From Tunturiibacter empetritectus (lineage in GTDB: Bacteria > Acidobacteriota > Terriglobia > Terriglobales > Acidobacteriaceae), in contig NZ_JACHDZ010000002.1 in the NCBI RefSeq assembly GCF_014201375.1, positions 434,001 to 498,000 on the forward strand: a DNA stretch of 64,000 nt, written 5' to 3'. The number at the start of each line of letters is the position of its first letter. Within the stretch, counting starts at the first letter, position 1. The position numbers were made by a program, and so were the translations under genes. Positions 53,122-61,721 of this stretch are shown here, piece after piece. The notes under the pieces are model-generated. The model worked only from the letters and a program-made list of their open reading frames with translations, had not been told where the DNA came from and searched no databases.

Positions 53122-54936
53122 ATGCCGGAATTCCAGCGGTTCTCCTACGACGTACTCGTGATTGGAGCTGGCGGAGCTGGCCTGCGCGCTGCCATCGAAG
53201 CTGGAGCTGCAGGTGCGAAGGTGGGTGTGGTCTGCAAATCGCTACTCGGCAAAGCGCATACCGTAATGGCCGAAGGAGGCATCGCGGCGGCACTGGCCAA
53301 TGTCGACGATCGCGATAACTGGCAGGTTCATTTCGCCGATACGATGCGTGGCGGCCAGTACCTGAACAACTGGCGCATGGCCGAACTCCACGCTAAAGAA
53401 GCTCCGGAATGCGTCCGCGAACTCGAGGCATGGGGCGCGCTCTTCGATCGCACGACGGACGGCAAGATTCTTCAACGAAACTTCGGCGGACACCGATACC
53501 CGCGGCTGGCCCACGTTGGCGACCGCACCGGGTTGGAGATGATACGCACGCTCCAGGACCACGGCATCCATACTGGGATGGAACTCCACATGGAGTGCAC
53601 GGTACTCAGCCTGCTACTCGACGGGAATCGCATTGCAGGAGCTTGCGGATACGACCGCGAGAAGGGCCGCTTCCAGTTGTGGGAGGCGAAGGCCGTGGTG
53701 CTGGCCACCGGCGGAATCGGGCGTGCCTTCAAGGTGACCAGCAACAGTTGGGAATATACAGGCGACGGCCTTGCATTGGCGTATCGCGCCGGAGCCGAAC
53801 TCCAGGACATGGAATTCGTTCAGTTTCACCCCACCGGCATGGTCTGGCCGATCAGCGTGAGCGGCATTCTCGTAACCGAAGGTGTCCGCGGCGAAGGCGG
53901 CGTCTTGCGCAACAGTGAAGGCCGCAGATTCATGTTCGACGACATCCCGGACCTGTATAAGGAGCAGACTGCGGACTCTGAAGAAGAAGGCTGGCGGTAT
54001 ACGCAAGGCGATAAGAATGCGCGCCGCCCGCCTGAGCTACTCACCAGGGATCATGTTGCGCGGTGCATCAATCGCGAAGTCAAGGCAGGTCGGGGCTCGC
54101 CGCACGGCGGTGTCTTCCTCGATATTTCTTGGATCAAGGAGCGCATGCCGAAATCAGAGGAGCACATCAAACGCAAGCTCCCCAGCATGTACCACCAATT
54201 CAAGCAGCTTGCCGATCTTGACATCACGAAAGAGCCGATGGAAGTCGGTCCGACGACTCACTACATGATGGGCGGAATTCGCGTCGATGGCGATTCGCAG
54301 ATGTCCAATGTGCCCGGGCTTTTCGCCGCGGGGGAGGCGGCAGCGGGTTTGCATGGCGCGAATCGGCTGGGCGGAAATTCCCTGTCTGATCTGGTTGTAT
54401 TCGGACGGCGTGCGGGGCGCTTCGCCGCAGAATTCGCCAATGCCAACGGTTCGGTAACGATCGATGAGGTGGAGCTTCAAACCACCGCAAACGCTGCCCT
54501 CGCTCCCTTTGATCGCGGCCATGCCGGTGAGAACCCGTACCAGATTCAATACGATCTGCAGGAGACCATGCAAAACCTTGTCGGGATCGTGCGAGTCGAG
54601 AGTGAAATGCAACAGGCGCTCGACGCGATCGGGCAATTGCGCGCGCGAGCAGAGCGAACAGGCATAGCAGGCAATCGCGAGTACAACAACGGCTGGCACA
54701 CGACGATCGATATCGGAAACATGATGATCGTGTCTCAAGCAATTACCCGTGCTGCGCTGCTGCGAAAAGAAAGCCGTGGCGCGCAGTTCCGCGAAGACTT
54801 CCCCAACAAGGACTCGGAGTGGGGAAAGTACAACATCGTCATCAGTCGAAGCGCAGACGGTGAGATGCAAGTCGAGAAGCGCGCACTTACGCCGATGCCG
54901 AATGAGTTGAAGAAAGTGATTGAAGAGATGAAGTAG
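53122..54936 (+). CDS. sdhA: Succinate dehydrogenase/fumarate reductase flavoprotein subunit
   Basis: 604 residues. The N-terminal Rossmann motif YDVLVIGAGGAGLRAAIEAG binds FAD; SLLGKAHTVMAEGGIAAAL carries the covalent-flavin region, with His in the GKAHT context. Substrate-site features: FHPTG in MEFVQFHPTGMVWP, EGVRGEGGVLRN, the Arg helix and HYMMGGIRVD. The NRLGGNSLSDLVVFGRRAG segment is family-typical. It catalyses oxidation of succinate to fumarate, passing electrons to the iron-sulfur subunit at the inner membrane. ATG immediately follows the TAG of the anchor gene, and the iron-sulfur gene starts 14 bases after the stop. Confidence 0.96.
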   Translation: MPEFQRFSYDVLVIGAGGAGLRAAIEAGAAGAKVGVVCKSLLGKAHTVMAEGGIAAALANVDDRDNWQVHFADTMRGGQYLNNWRMAELHAKEAPECVRELEAWGALFDRTTDGKILQRNFGGHRYPRLAHVGDRTGLEMIRTLQDHGIHTGMELHMECTVLSLLLDGNRIAGACGYDREKGRFQLWEAKAVVLATGGIGRAFKVTSNSWEYTGDGLALAYRAGAELQDMEFVQFHPTGMVWPISVSGILVTEGVRGEGGVLRNSEGRRFMFDDIPDLYKEQTADSEEEGWRYTQGDKNARRPPELLTRDHVARCINREVKAGRGSPHGGVFLDISWIKERMPKSEEHIKRKLPSMYHQFKQLADLDITKEPMEVGPTTHYMMGGIRVDGDSQMSNVPGLFAAGEAAAGLHGANRLGGNSLSDLVVFGRRAGRFAAEFANANGSVTIDEVELQTTANAALAPFDRGHAGENPYQIQYDLQETMQNLVGIVRVESEMQQALDAIGQLRARAERTGIAGNREYNNGWHTTIDIGNMMIVSQAITRAALLRKESRGAQFREDFPNKDSEWGKYNIVISRSADGEMQVEKRALTPMPNELKKVIEEMK

Positions 54937-54950
54937 CGGAGACGAAAGAG

Positions 54951-55688
54951 ATGGCCACACAAGTGACATTTCGCATCTGGCGCGGAGACCGCGCGGGCGG
55001 CGCATTCCAGGATTACACAACACCCGTTGAGGAGGGCATGGTTGTTCTGGACGCGATTCACCGCATCCAGGCGCAGCAAGCACCCGACATGGCGGTGCGA
55101 TGGAACTGCAAAGCCGGCAAGTGTGGATCGTGCTCTGCCGAAATCAACGGCATGCCCAGCCTCATGTGTATGACCCGGCTAAGTGCCATCGACCTGAGTG
55201 TGCCGGTCATCGTGGAGCCAATGCACGCGTTCCCGGTCATACGGGATCTCGTCACCGATGTTTCATGGAATTTTCAGGCCAAGAAGACGATCAAGCAATT
55301 CAAGCCCCGCCCACCCGACGCGGCCGATGGAACATGGCGCATTCAGCAGGCCGACGTCGAGCGCGTGCAGGAGTTTCGCAAGTGCATTGAGTGTTTTCTC
55401 TGCCAGGACGTGTGCCACGTTCTGAGGGAACACAACAAGCACGACGAATTTATCGGTCCGCGTCTGCTCGTCTATGCTGCCGCACTCGAAATGCATCCGC
55501 TTGACACCGAAGACCGGGTCAGCGATTTGAGGCACAAGCACAATATCGGTTACTGCAACATCACGACTTGTTGCCGGCAGGTCTGCCCCGAGTCGATCAC
55601 GATTACAGAGAACGCGATTATCCCGCTCAAAGAGCGCGTCGTGGACCGTTACTTCGATCCCCTGAAGCGGCTCTTCCGCATCCTCTAA
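54951..55688 (+). CDS. sdhB: Succinate dehydrogenase iron-sulfur subunit
   Basis: 245 residues. The plant-type [2Fe-2S] domain has C53, C58, C61 and C73 (WNCKAGKCGSCSAEING, LMCMTRL). The C-terminal bacterial-ferredoxin domain has C145, C148, C151, C155 (CIECFLCQDVCH) and C202, C207, C208, C212 (YCNITTCCRQVCPE), enough for [4Fe-4S] and [3Fe-4S] or a second [4Fe-4S] cluster. The run CC instead of the usual spacing is as seen in Sdh1-type enzymes. It is the last gene of the anchor-flavoprotein-iron-sulfur operon; a TPR gene converges on it 35 bases away. Confidence 0.96.
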   Translation: MATQVTFRIWRGDRAGGAFQDYTTPVEEGMVVLDAIHRIQAQQAPDMAVRWNCKAGKCGSCSAEINGMPSLMCMTRLSAIDLSVPVIVEPMHAFPVIRDLVTDVSWNFQAKKTIKQFKPRPPDAADGTWRIQQADVERVQEFRKCIECFLCQDVCHVLREHNKHDEFIGPRLLVYAAALEMHPLDTEDRVSDLRHKHNIGYCNITTCCRQVCPESITITENAIIPLKERVVDRYFDPLKRLFRIL

Positions 55689-55723
55689 CTGAAACTCATT
55701 TCTCCCAATACCGGGGGGATTTG

Positions 55724-56239
55724 CTATCTAGGCCGGGCATCCTGGACATCAAAGGGAACCAATTCCTGTTCCAATTCTCCCCATTCATAGGCTGGATTTT
55801 GAAGCAGCCGCACGCAGCGATTCCAGCGAAGGATGGCATCGTCGTTTCCTGCCGGGCGGATTTTCTCTGCTTCGGCAAAATGGTGCAGAGCATGGTCGAA
55901 AAGCGCAACCAGTGAGCGAGGTAGTTGGCCGGCGTTGAGCTGGGCTTTTGCGCGTCGCTCATGCAGAATCCCAGTGTAGTAGAGGCGTTCGTACGGATCT
56001 TTGAGTTGCCGGAAGATCTCTTCGGCTTCCCGGTAACGATCAGACCCATCGCCGGTGAACTGATCTGTAAGGGCGAGACCAAGTAAACGTAATGCGAGCT
56101 GATGCTCCGGTTCGATGGTCAAGATATCGCGACAGATCGACTCTGCCTCTTCGGGTTCGTTCAGCGAGCGATAGAGTTCAGCCTTCGAGACGGCCTCAGC
56201 AATCCCAGCTGTCGAAATGCGCTTAACCTTATATTCCAT
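55724..56239 (-). CDS. TPR-repeat protein
   Basis: 171 residues from ATG 56239 with GGAGGGAAAG upstream. Two to three TPR-like helix pairs are visible (EAVSKAELYRSLNEPEEAES, ICRDILTIEPEHQLALRLLG, ALFDHALHHFAEAEKIRPAG). No signal peptide; soluble cytoplasmic. It converges on sdhB. A scaffold role is likely but no partner is evident. Confidence 0.8.
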   Translation of the reverse strand: MEYKVKRISTAGIAEAVSKAELYRSLNEPEEAESICRDILTIEPEHQLALRLLGLALTDQFTGDGSDRYREAEEIFRQLKDPYERLYYTGILHERRAKAQLNAGQLPRSLVALFDHALHHFAEAEKIRPAGNDDAILRWNRCVRLLQNPAYEWGELEQELVPFDVQDARPR

Positions 56240-57054
56240 GGCTCTTTCCCTCCACGTTCAAATTTCTCTGGCGCCGTGAATGTTGCGAACCGAGCCCTAT
56301 TTCCCGTCCGGCAATTCCAGCAACAGCCAGATTGGAAGTCAGCTGCGCCTGATCCAACCCGCGCCTCAAACGCAACCACGCTGAGCACCAGCGGTACACG
56401 AAGTCGGCTGCCGCTTATCGTCCTGAAAGCCTTCAACGTCGCGCCTGCGAACGAGCCTTTGGTCAGTGATCAGCATCCCTGATGGCTCCAATATCCTCCG
56501 CGAAGAATTGATTCAGATCTTCCTCCATCTAAAGGATACGGTTTTCAACAGGGTCATCGCGCCTGCCTTCTTGACCACGACATTATGCTTCTTTCCCTAA
56601 GCGTAGTCCAGACTTGATTAGAGCCTCGCCAACGGCCTTTGCAGCTCGACATCTCAGTGATCAGCCCTGGTAAACACCGTTCTCATCCCTAACTCCTGAA
56701 TGGTCGGCAAACCAGAAGTTGGCACTTGGACGAATAGTCGGCATCTCGTACAGTTGTGAGCTCACGAACAATGTGGCGAGCACTCGTCCGGGTAGCCGGC
56801 TATGCGTCCGCAATCTGAGCCCATCGACAGCAGATAGTGTTAACCGCTCGACCCACGTGGCCGAGCGAGCAATCGGTCTTCCGAGATAGCGACAGCCCGC
56901 TGGTCGCACTTGGGCGAACTTGGCGCGAATACGGGCACACGCGGAATCTTCGGCCGGTTGCCAAATGACCCGACCTTTCAGGAGGTAGACTGGCATCGCA
57001 TAGGGAAGGGTCAATTCGGAATGCCGACGACGAAGGTAAAGACGAGAAAAGCAA
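56240..57054. other. Intergenic, degraded region, 815 bp
   Basis: No protein recognised despite short open frames on both strands. It contains repeat copy A (56703-56752) and a weak GACGAG ribosome site just before the next gene. Confidence 0.45.
56703..56752. repeat. Dispersed repeat, copy A
   Basis: GTCGGCAAACCAGAAGTT followed after a short spacer by ACTTGGACGAATAGTCGGCA and TCTCGTACA. About 75 percent identical by eye to copy B at 58170 and to the core of copy C at 39941. Confidence 0.6.
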
Positions 57055-57927
57055 ATGACTGCAATTGAACCATTCCTGAACAGATTGATAGATTACGCTG
57101 GGCTCTTTCCTCCCGCAGGTCTCGATATGCTAACGTCGACCCGGAACTATGCCAGTTACCGCTCTGGTAAATATGCAAGGGCTCTGGGACGCTTGATTGT
57201 CCCAGTTGCGAGGCTGACAGAATTCAGCGCGGCATTGATGGAGGTTGGATGCGACGAGCAGCTGACCCCATGGCTCCTGGGCGCACTCAGCACGGGAGAT
57301 GCGCAGCAAGATGCTCGCCTGATATCTGGGCTCGATAAGAGGGTCGCAGTTGTTGACGCCCTCGAGTGCAAGGCTGTAAATCTGGCTGAGGTGCATGAGT
57401 TGCTCTCCGCCGCACCCCCGAAGACAACTCTCTATGTCGAGTTTCCACTGAAGAGTTGCAGGCAAATGATTCCTGCACTGAAGGAAGGGAACGCGCGCGC
57501 AAAGATTCGGACCGGAGGAGTTACTGCCGATGCCATCCCCAGCGTCGAGCAGGTCGCGGAATTTCTCGCGGCCTGCGCCGAAGCAAAGGTTCCCTTCAAG
57601 GCAACGGCTGGACTGCATCATCCTTTGCGTTCCGTTCAACAGCTCACGTATGAACCGGGAAGCGCATCTGCTCTGATGAACGGTTTCATCAATGTCTTCG
57701 TCGCGGCTATCATCGCCTATTACGGAGCAACAGAAGAAAAGGTTTTAGCAGTGTTGAATGAACACGATTCCACCGCCTTTCGCTGGAGTATGCACGCTCT
57801 TGCATGGCGTGATCAGGAACTATCCGCGGAACAAATCAGAGAGGCGCGAGAGAACTTCGCTATCGGCTTCGGCTCCTGTTCGTTTACTGAACCTATCGCC
57901 GACCTTTTGGACCTCGGATGGCTCTGA
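57055..57927 (+). CDS. Conserved protein of unknown function
   Basis: 290 residues, soluble, no signal peptide. It looks like a single alpha/beta domain, perhaps a TIM-barrel: FLNRLIDYAGLFPPAGLDM at the start, then TTLYVEFPLKSC, AKIRTGGVTADAIPS, VPFKATAGLHHPLRS and FINVFVAAIIAYYGATEEKV. The conserved-looking Lys/Arg in KIRTGGVTAD and the His pair in GLHHPLR are plausible active-site residues. I recognise similar proteins in cyanobacteria and other acidobacteria only as hypothetical, so no reaction can be named. Codon use and spacing look normal and the frame is intact, in contrast to the fossils around it. Confidence 0.75.
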   Translation: MTAIEPFLNRLIDYAGLFPPAGLDMLTSTRNYASYRSGKYARALGRLIVPVARLTEFSAALMEVGCDEQLTPWLLGALSTGDAQQDARLISGLDKRVAVVDALECKAVNLAEVHELLSAAPPKTTLYVEFPLKSCRQMIPALKEGNARAKIRTGGVTADAIPSVEQVAEFLAACAEAKVPFKATAGLHHPLRSVQQLTYEPGSASALMNGFINVFVAAIIAYYGATEEKVLAVLNEHDSTAFRWSMHALAWRDQELSAEQIREARENFAIGFGSCSFTEPIADLLDLGWL

Positions 57928-58390
57928 AGAAACAAAATGAGCCGAGTTGAATCAGCTAACAACCGCTTTATCGGTTTGGCCATATGTCAGTTCAGACAAC
58001 GGAGTGTTACCCAGGGTGCAAGCAGCGGATTCATAGTGCCGTGAATGATCGAATTGGGCCTCGAGGCAATCGAAGACTGCGGTTGTGGATAGCCGACCTC
58101 TCCAAGTTCCCAGCGAACCTATGGTCCTGCGATAACCGGCCACTCTGTTTGGTCATTCGCCTCCGGGTCGTCGGCAAACCGGAACTTTTCCATTTGGCCG
58201 AATAGTCGGCTTCTCGGACAAGTGGTTCCCGTAGTTCCTTGAAAACGGGATTTTCGGAAAGTTCGCGACCAGGAACCGGAATTTTCCGCAAATGTGGCCA
58301 GTCACGTCTCTTGATGACCTGAAGCTCGCGCCCTTCCATCTTCTGGCAAGCGAAGGGGCAATACATACAGATAAGCCCCACACTTGACAC
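57928..58390. other. Intergenic region with repeat copy B
   Basis: 463 bp with no supported gene. It contains the dispersed repeat at 58170-58220. Confidence 0.4.
58170..58220. repeat. Dispersed repeat, copy B
   Basis: GTCGGCAAACCGGAACTTTT, then ATTTGGCCGAATAGTCGGCT and TCTCGGACA. The core GCCGA-ATAG-TCGGC can form a 5-bp hairpin, and matches copies A and C. Confidence 0.6.
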
Positions 58391-58838
58391 ATGGAAATTT
58401 TAGCTAAACTCTGTGCTGCTGATGAGCAGCTTTTCCTCGCAACGCCATTCAGAGTTGTCGACCTGAACGATGCCGTCAGTTGCGATGTGGCAGTTGCGTG
58501 GTGGACTGGGATGACCTCACACCGTCGCGAAGGTATGGTCGTCAAGCCGCTCGATTTCGTCGCGGCAGGAAAACGCGGCGTCACGCAACCTGCAATCAAA
58601 TTGCCGAGGCCCGGAATATCTTCGCATCATCTATGGCCCAGAGTATCTTCTGCCAGAGAATCTCGAACGATTGCGTGCGAGAGCCGTGGGAGCCAAACGT
58701 TCTCTTGCCAGCCGCGAGCTTGCATTAGGCGTTGAGGGTCTGGAGCGCTTCGTTCGGAAAGAGCCTCTGCGGCTCATCCACGGGTGCGTCTTCGGTGTCC
58801 TCGCGCTAGAGAGCGAGCCCATTGATCCGCGGTTATGA
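58391..58838 (+). pseudogene. Polynucleotide kinase-phosphatase (Pnkp) fragment, C-terminal ligase part
   Basis: The frame from ATG 58391 gives ATPFRVVDLNDAVSCDVAVA, then REGMVVKPLDFVAAGKRGVT and QPAIK. An extra T at 58601-58602 shifts the frame, after which CRGPEYLRIIYGPEYLLPEN, LERLRARAVGAKRSLASREL, ALGVEGLERFVRKEPLR and CVFGVLALESEPIDPRL run to TGA 58836-58838. This is the end of bacterial Pnkp, including ligase motifs EGMVVKP and PAIKCRG. The kinase, phosphatase and most of the ligase domain are missing (about 150 of about 850 codons remain), so no RNA-repair activity is expected. Confidence 0.8.
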
Positions 58839-58966
58839 ACTGATTACGGGCTTGGCAATGGTGCAACAGCCTGCTGCACAATTGCCAAGCGCACTCGCAA
58901 GATGGCATTTAGAAGTTGTCATAGCTTGGAGCTTCAAAAAGGCCTTTCATTGGCCGGTGCTTGAAA

Positions 58967-60520
58967 TTAGCCTAAAATTCCTCCCTGAAAATCCTCGAAT
59001 GCATCGCGCACGATTGCCTCGAGAGCGGCTACCTCTTCGTCCGTCAACGCAGCAAATTCATTCTCGCGTCGCTTCTTTCCAAGTGTTCCATTGTTCTTGC
59101 GAATGAATGTGAGGAGGTTCTCCGCGAGTCTGTCCGGCATCTCCACGGTATCCATGATGCGGCGCATCGCCTCATCATGGCGGCGCAAATACTCGATCTC
59201 CTGAGGCAAGTCGTGATCGATCGTCTGTTCGACGCAACCGTAGAGAAACTCCGCGTTATCCGTGCAATCGAAGTAACGGTATAAGTCAGCTGTGTCGTTC
59301 TCTACTTCGACGTTTCTCTCAGGTGTGGGACGCCATTCGATACAGCTCATCAGCGGTCCTGAATGCGCTCGTAAAGTATCCCGGTAGGTTTCGATGCGCG
59401 CCAGCATGACCGAAGACACCGGAAAAACCATTCCAGGAGGAGTGAAGCGTCTTTCGGCAAGAACATGGTGGATCAGGCAACGATGCAATCTACCGTTGCC
59501 GTCTTGAAACGGATGAATATAGACGAAGCCGAATGCAGTGGCAGCAGCTTGGAGTACCGGATCGATTGCATTCTCCTTCATCCTGTTGTTTGCTTCGAGC
59601 ATTGCCGCCATCAGATATGCGAGATCCTGCGCGCGCGCGCCGATGAATTCAGGCAGAGGATCTCCCTGGTCGTCGCGTTCGCCGAGAAAAACTCCGTCGG
59701 GGCGAAATCCAGCACGAACAAAACGTCTGTCCTCGATGAGCACACCATGGAGACGGAGGATCTCATCGAGAGTCAATGAAGCTTTACCAGCCTGAAGCAC
59801 CGCACGCGCCCATCGCTCCAGCCTTCTGCGGGGAGGCCGCTCTCCTTCGATCGCAAAACTCGCTCGACTGTCAGCCAGGAGCAGGAAGCTGGCGGCGCGC
59901 GTCACGACATTCGCACCCGTCCGGCCGATAATCTCGCTTGCCTTAGCCCCGAGCTGTCGCGCAACAACGTCTGCTAATGGCTTTGTCCGCCGGATGATCG
60001 GACAGAAACGGGATGTTCCGAGCAGATTGTCCCGCACCTTGTGACGGCGTGACAGTCGTGGCTTGCCTGTGAAGTAGGCTTTCTCATCCAGGAGATTGAT
60101 TGCTGTCACAGATGGCAGATCCTCGATATCGAGAGTCCTGCCGGTCAGAAATTCGTACCAGAACCATCCACGCCGGCTCGCTGTCCCGGTTGGGGCACTG
60201 CGCACGAATTGTTCAACAACATCCTGCGGGACCGCCTCAAACAGTCGCTTCAAAATGAGCGGATCGACATTCTCGTGCCGAAGAGCAAATTCCAGATGAC
60301 TGCCAAAATCTTCCCCGGGCCAATACCGCTTGTCGAAGATGATCCAATCCCGATCTTCTCTCCGGCTGCCACTGACGTGCTGCTCCGAGACCACGCACGG
60401 TTGCCGAACGGGGGCCTTTACGCCGAAGAAATGAACCAATGCAGACCAACCAACGAGGCGAGCATCTGCCGGTATGGTCTTCTCTTGAAAGGTTCGGGTT
60501 GGGCCCAGATTGAGCTGCAC
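58967..60520 (-). CDS. Fic-family protein (AMPylase type) with N-terminal inhibitory motif
   Basis: 517 residues if started at GTG 60520 (GAGG upstream); the frame is open to TTG 60559 and the true start is uncertain. Residues about 1-190 form an N-terminal domain of unknown role (RYWPGEDFGSHLEFALRHEN, TGTASRRGWFWYEFLTGRTL). The core has the active-site loop HPFQDGNGRLHR with catalytic His336, intact. An inhibitory helix SFAIEGE (Ser221, fitting S/T-xxx-E-G/N) precedes the Fic core, a class II arrangement in which its Glu blocks ATP. Fic enzymes transfer AMP to target proteins. It is a single gene without a toxin-antitoxin partner, in a degraded region. Confidence 0.88.
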   Translation of the reverse strand: MQLNLGPTRTFQEKTIPADARLVGWSALVHFFGVKAPVRQPCVVSEQHVSGSRREDRDWIIFDKRYWPGEDFGSHLEFALRHENVDPLILKRLFEAVPQDVVEQFVRSAPTGTASRRGWFWYEFLTGRTLDIEDLPSVTAINLLDEKAYFTGKPRLSRRHKVRDNLLGTSRFCPIIRRTKPLADVVARQLGAKASEIIGRTGANVVTRAASFLLLADSRASFAIEGERPPRRRLERWARAVLQAGKASLTLDEILRLHGVLIEDRRFVRAGFRPDGVFLGERDDQGDPLPEFIGARAQDLAYLMAAMLEANNRMKENAIDPVLQAAATAFGFVYIHPFQDGNGRLHRCLIHHVLAERRFTPPGMVFPVSSVMLARIETYRDTLRAHSGPLMSCIEWRPTPERNVEVENDTADLYRYFDCTDNAEFLYGCVEQTIDHDLPQEIEYLRRHDEAMRRIMDTVEMPDRLAENLLTFIRKNNGTLGKKRRENEFAALTDEEVAALEAIVRDAFEDFQGGILG

Positions 60521-60910
60521 CGTCGAAAAACCTCTCAAGCAAGTCGACAATCGCTTCAAATATCATCTTCCTGTCGAAATTCATTCTATACGCTCAGCTG
60601 TCAAAATTGCATTAGTTGCGTCGAAAAACAAGTTATTTAGGAGATCCTCATCGAAAATTGGCTAGAATCAGCTCCAATTCTCGACGTTGATTCACTCTTC
60701 AAAAAAGTGGGCCCCATCCGTTCGCCAATCTTTTGCGCGGCCTAATACTTTCACTCTGGTATGCCGCCATTGATATCAATTGCGATTTGACCTCTGCGGA
60801 GTAATCCTAACCTGTATCTGCCGGGGATCTGATAAGGAGACCGGTCTTCGGTTTACGTGAGGTCAAGAACTTTCGACCTTTTCGGTCCAGATGTGTATCA
60901 AATAGAAGGT
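60521..60910. other. Intergenic region, about 390 bp
   Basis: No gene or RNA element recognised. Confidence 0.4.
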
Positions 60911-61275
60911 ATGAATAAGCGAAGCGCCAATTCAGCGATGGGCCGCCCGAGAGGATTCGATACGACAGTTGCGTTGGATGCGCTATGCAGGTCTTCTGGG
61001 AGAAGGGATACGAAGGGGCGACGCTCAACGATTTGACAGACGCGATGCGCATCAACCGCTCCAGTATGTGGGCGGCTTTCGGCAATAAGGAAGAACTGTT
61101 CAAGAAGGCGTTTGAGCGATACGTCAACACGTATCAAGGATTCATCCCCGTCGCGTTCGACAAGCCTACGTTCCGGGAGACCATAGAATCTGCGCTACGT
61201 GGCACCGTAGACTTTCTATCAACACCGGGAAATCCGAAAGGGCTGCCTATCGCTGAATGCAGCGCTTGCGGTTGA
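60911..61275 (+). pseudogene. TetR-family regulator, frameshifted and truncated
   Basis: From ATG 60911 the frame reads MGRPRGFDTTVALDAL, then one base is missing near 60983. The next frame continues MQVFWEKGYEGATLNDLTDA, then MRINRSSMWAAFGNKEELF, a perfect TetR helix-turn-helix. The frame is lost again near 61240, where the family has GCL (an extra G would restore GCLSLNAALAV), and the ligand-binding half is absent. Two lesions plus loss of the C-terminus make this a fossil. Confidence 0.75.
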
Positions 61276-61408
61276 GCGTGACTTCAGCCTCGCTGCTGCC
61301 GAGCGTATAGATCTTCTTCTCGTGACCTTTGCCGGACAGCACGACTGCGGTGCCTTCGGCGAGATCGCGTCGGCTGGCAAAAGCGGCAAGCCCATCGCCT
61401 GCGGGTAT
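61247..61408 (-). pseudogene. Fragment of an NmrA/QOR2-like NAD(P)-binding protein
   Basis: The minus strand reads IPAGDGLAAFASRRDLAEGT, AVVLSGKGHEKKIYTLGSSE, then AEVTLN. It matches the C-terminal part of NmrA-like quinone oxidoreductases (AxxxDLAEAAAxVLTGEGHEGKVYEL). Only about 45 codons remain, bounded by stops and abutting the TetR fossil tail to tail. TetR and NmrA-like genes are commonly neighbours, so both fossils may come from one lost locus. Confidence 0.65.
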
Positions 61409-61721
61409 TCACGCTAAGATGCCCATGAGGTCCGGTAGATTGCGGTTATGAAGTCTGGAACGATGTCACATCCAGACCCGAGGATCATTTTCAACGGTTC
61501 TTCCCGCAGTTGATTGAGCAAGTGCAATGACCAGGATCTTGCATGCCCGCGCGTAACCCACCTAAAGATCGTTCCCGCATCGGCGTCCACAAAGGTCGCT
61601 TAGTCTTATATTGAAAAGCTATCTGCTTTAAGTTGTCTAGGGTAATATCATCGACAGTCGCCGCGGAGCTAAATGCAAGCCTTTATGACTCGTGTAGGGA
61701 TCGAAAGGGAACAAAACCGCA
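61409..61721. other. Intergenic region before the GntR-type regulator
   Basis: Mostly unrecognised. One plus-strand stretch near 61455-61529 (EVWNDVTSRPEDHFQRFFPQ, LIEQVQ, then stop) looks protein-like but is too short to identify and lacks a start. Confidence 0.35.

Noticed and set aside
56102..56482. Plus-strand open frame of 126 codons opposite the start of the TPR gene
   Set aside because: Half of it is antisense to the TPR gene and the rest shows no domain or codon pattern.
60237..60584. Alternative minus-strand frame over the start of the Fic gene (begins with a Leu/Phe-rich helix)
   Set aside because: It lies over intact Fic coding and becomes Arg/Ser-rich nonsense; at most its first 20 codons could hint at a frameshifted Fic N-terminus, which cannot be decided here.
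56703..61408. Possible antiphage defence island (Fic plus Pnkp plus regulators)
   Set aside because: Pnkp, TetR and NmrA-like genes are broken and no nuclease, helicase or other defence gene is present; Fic alone does not support it.
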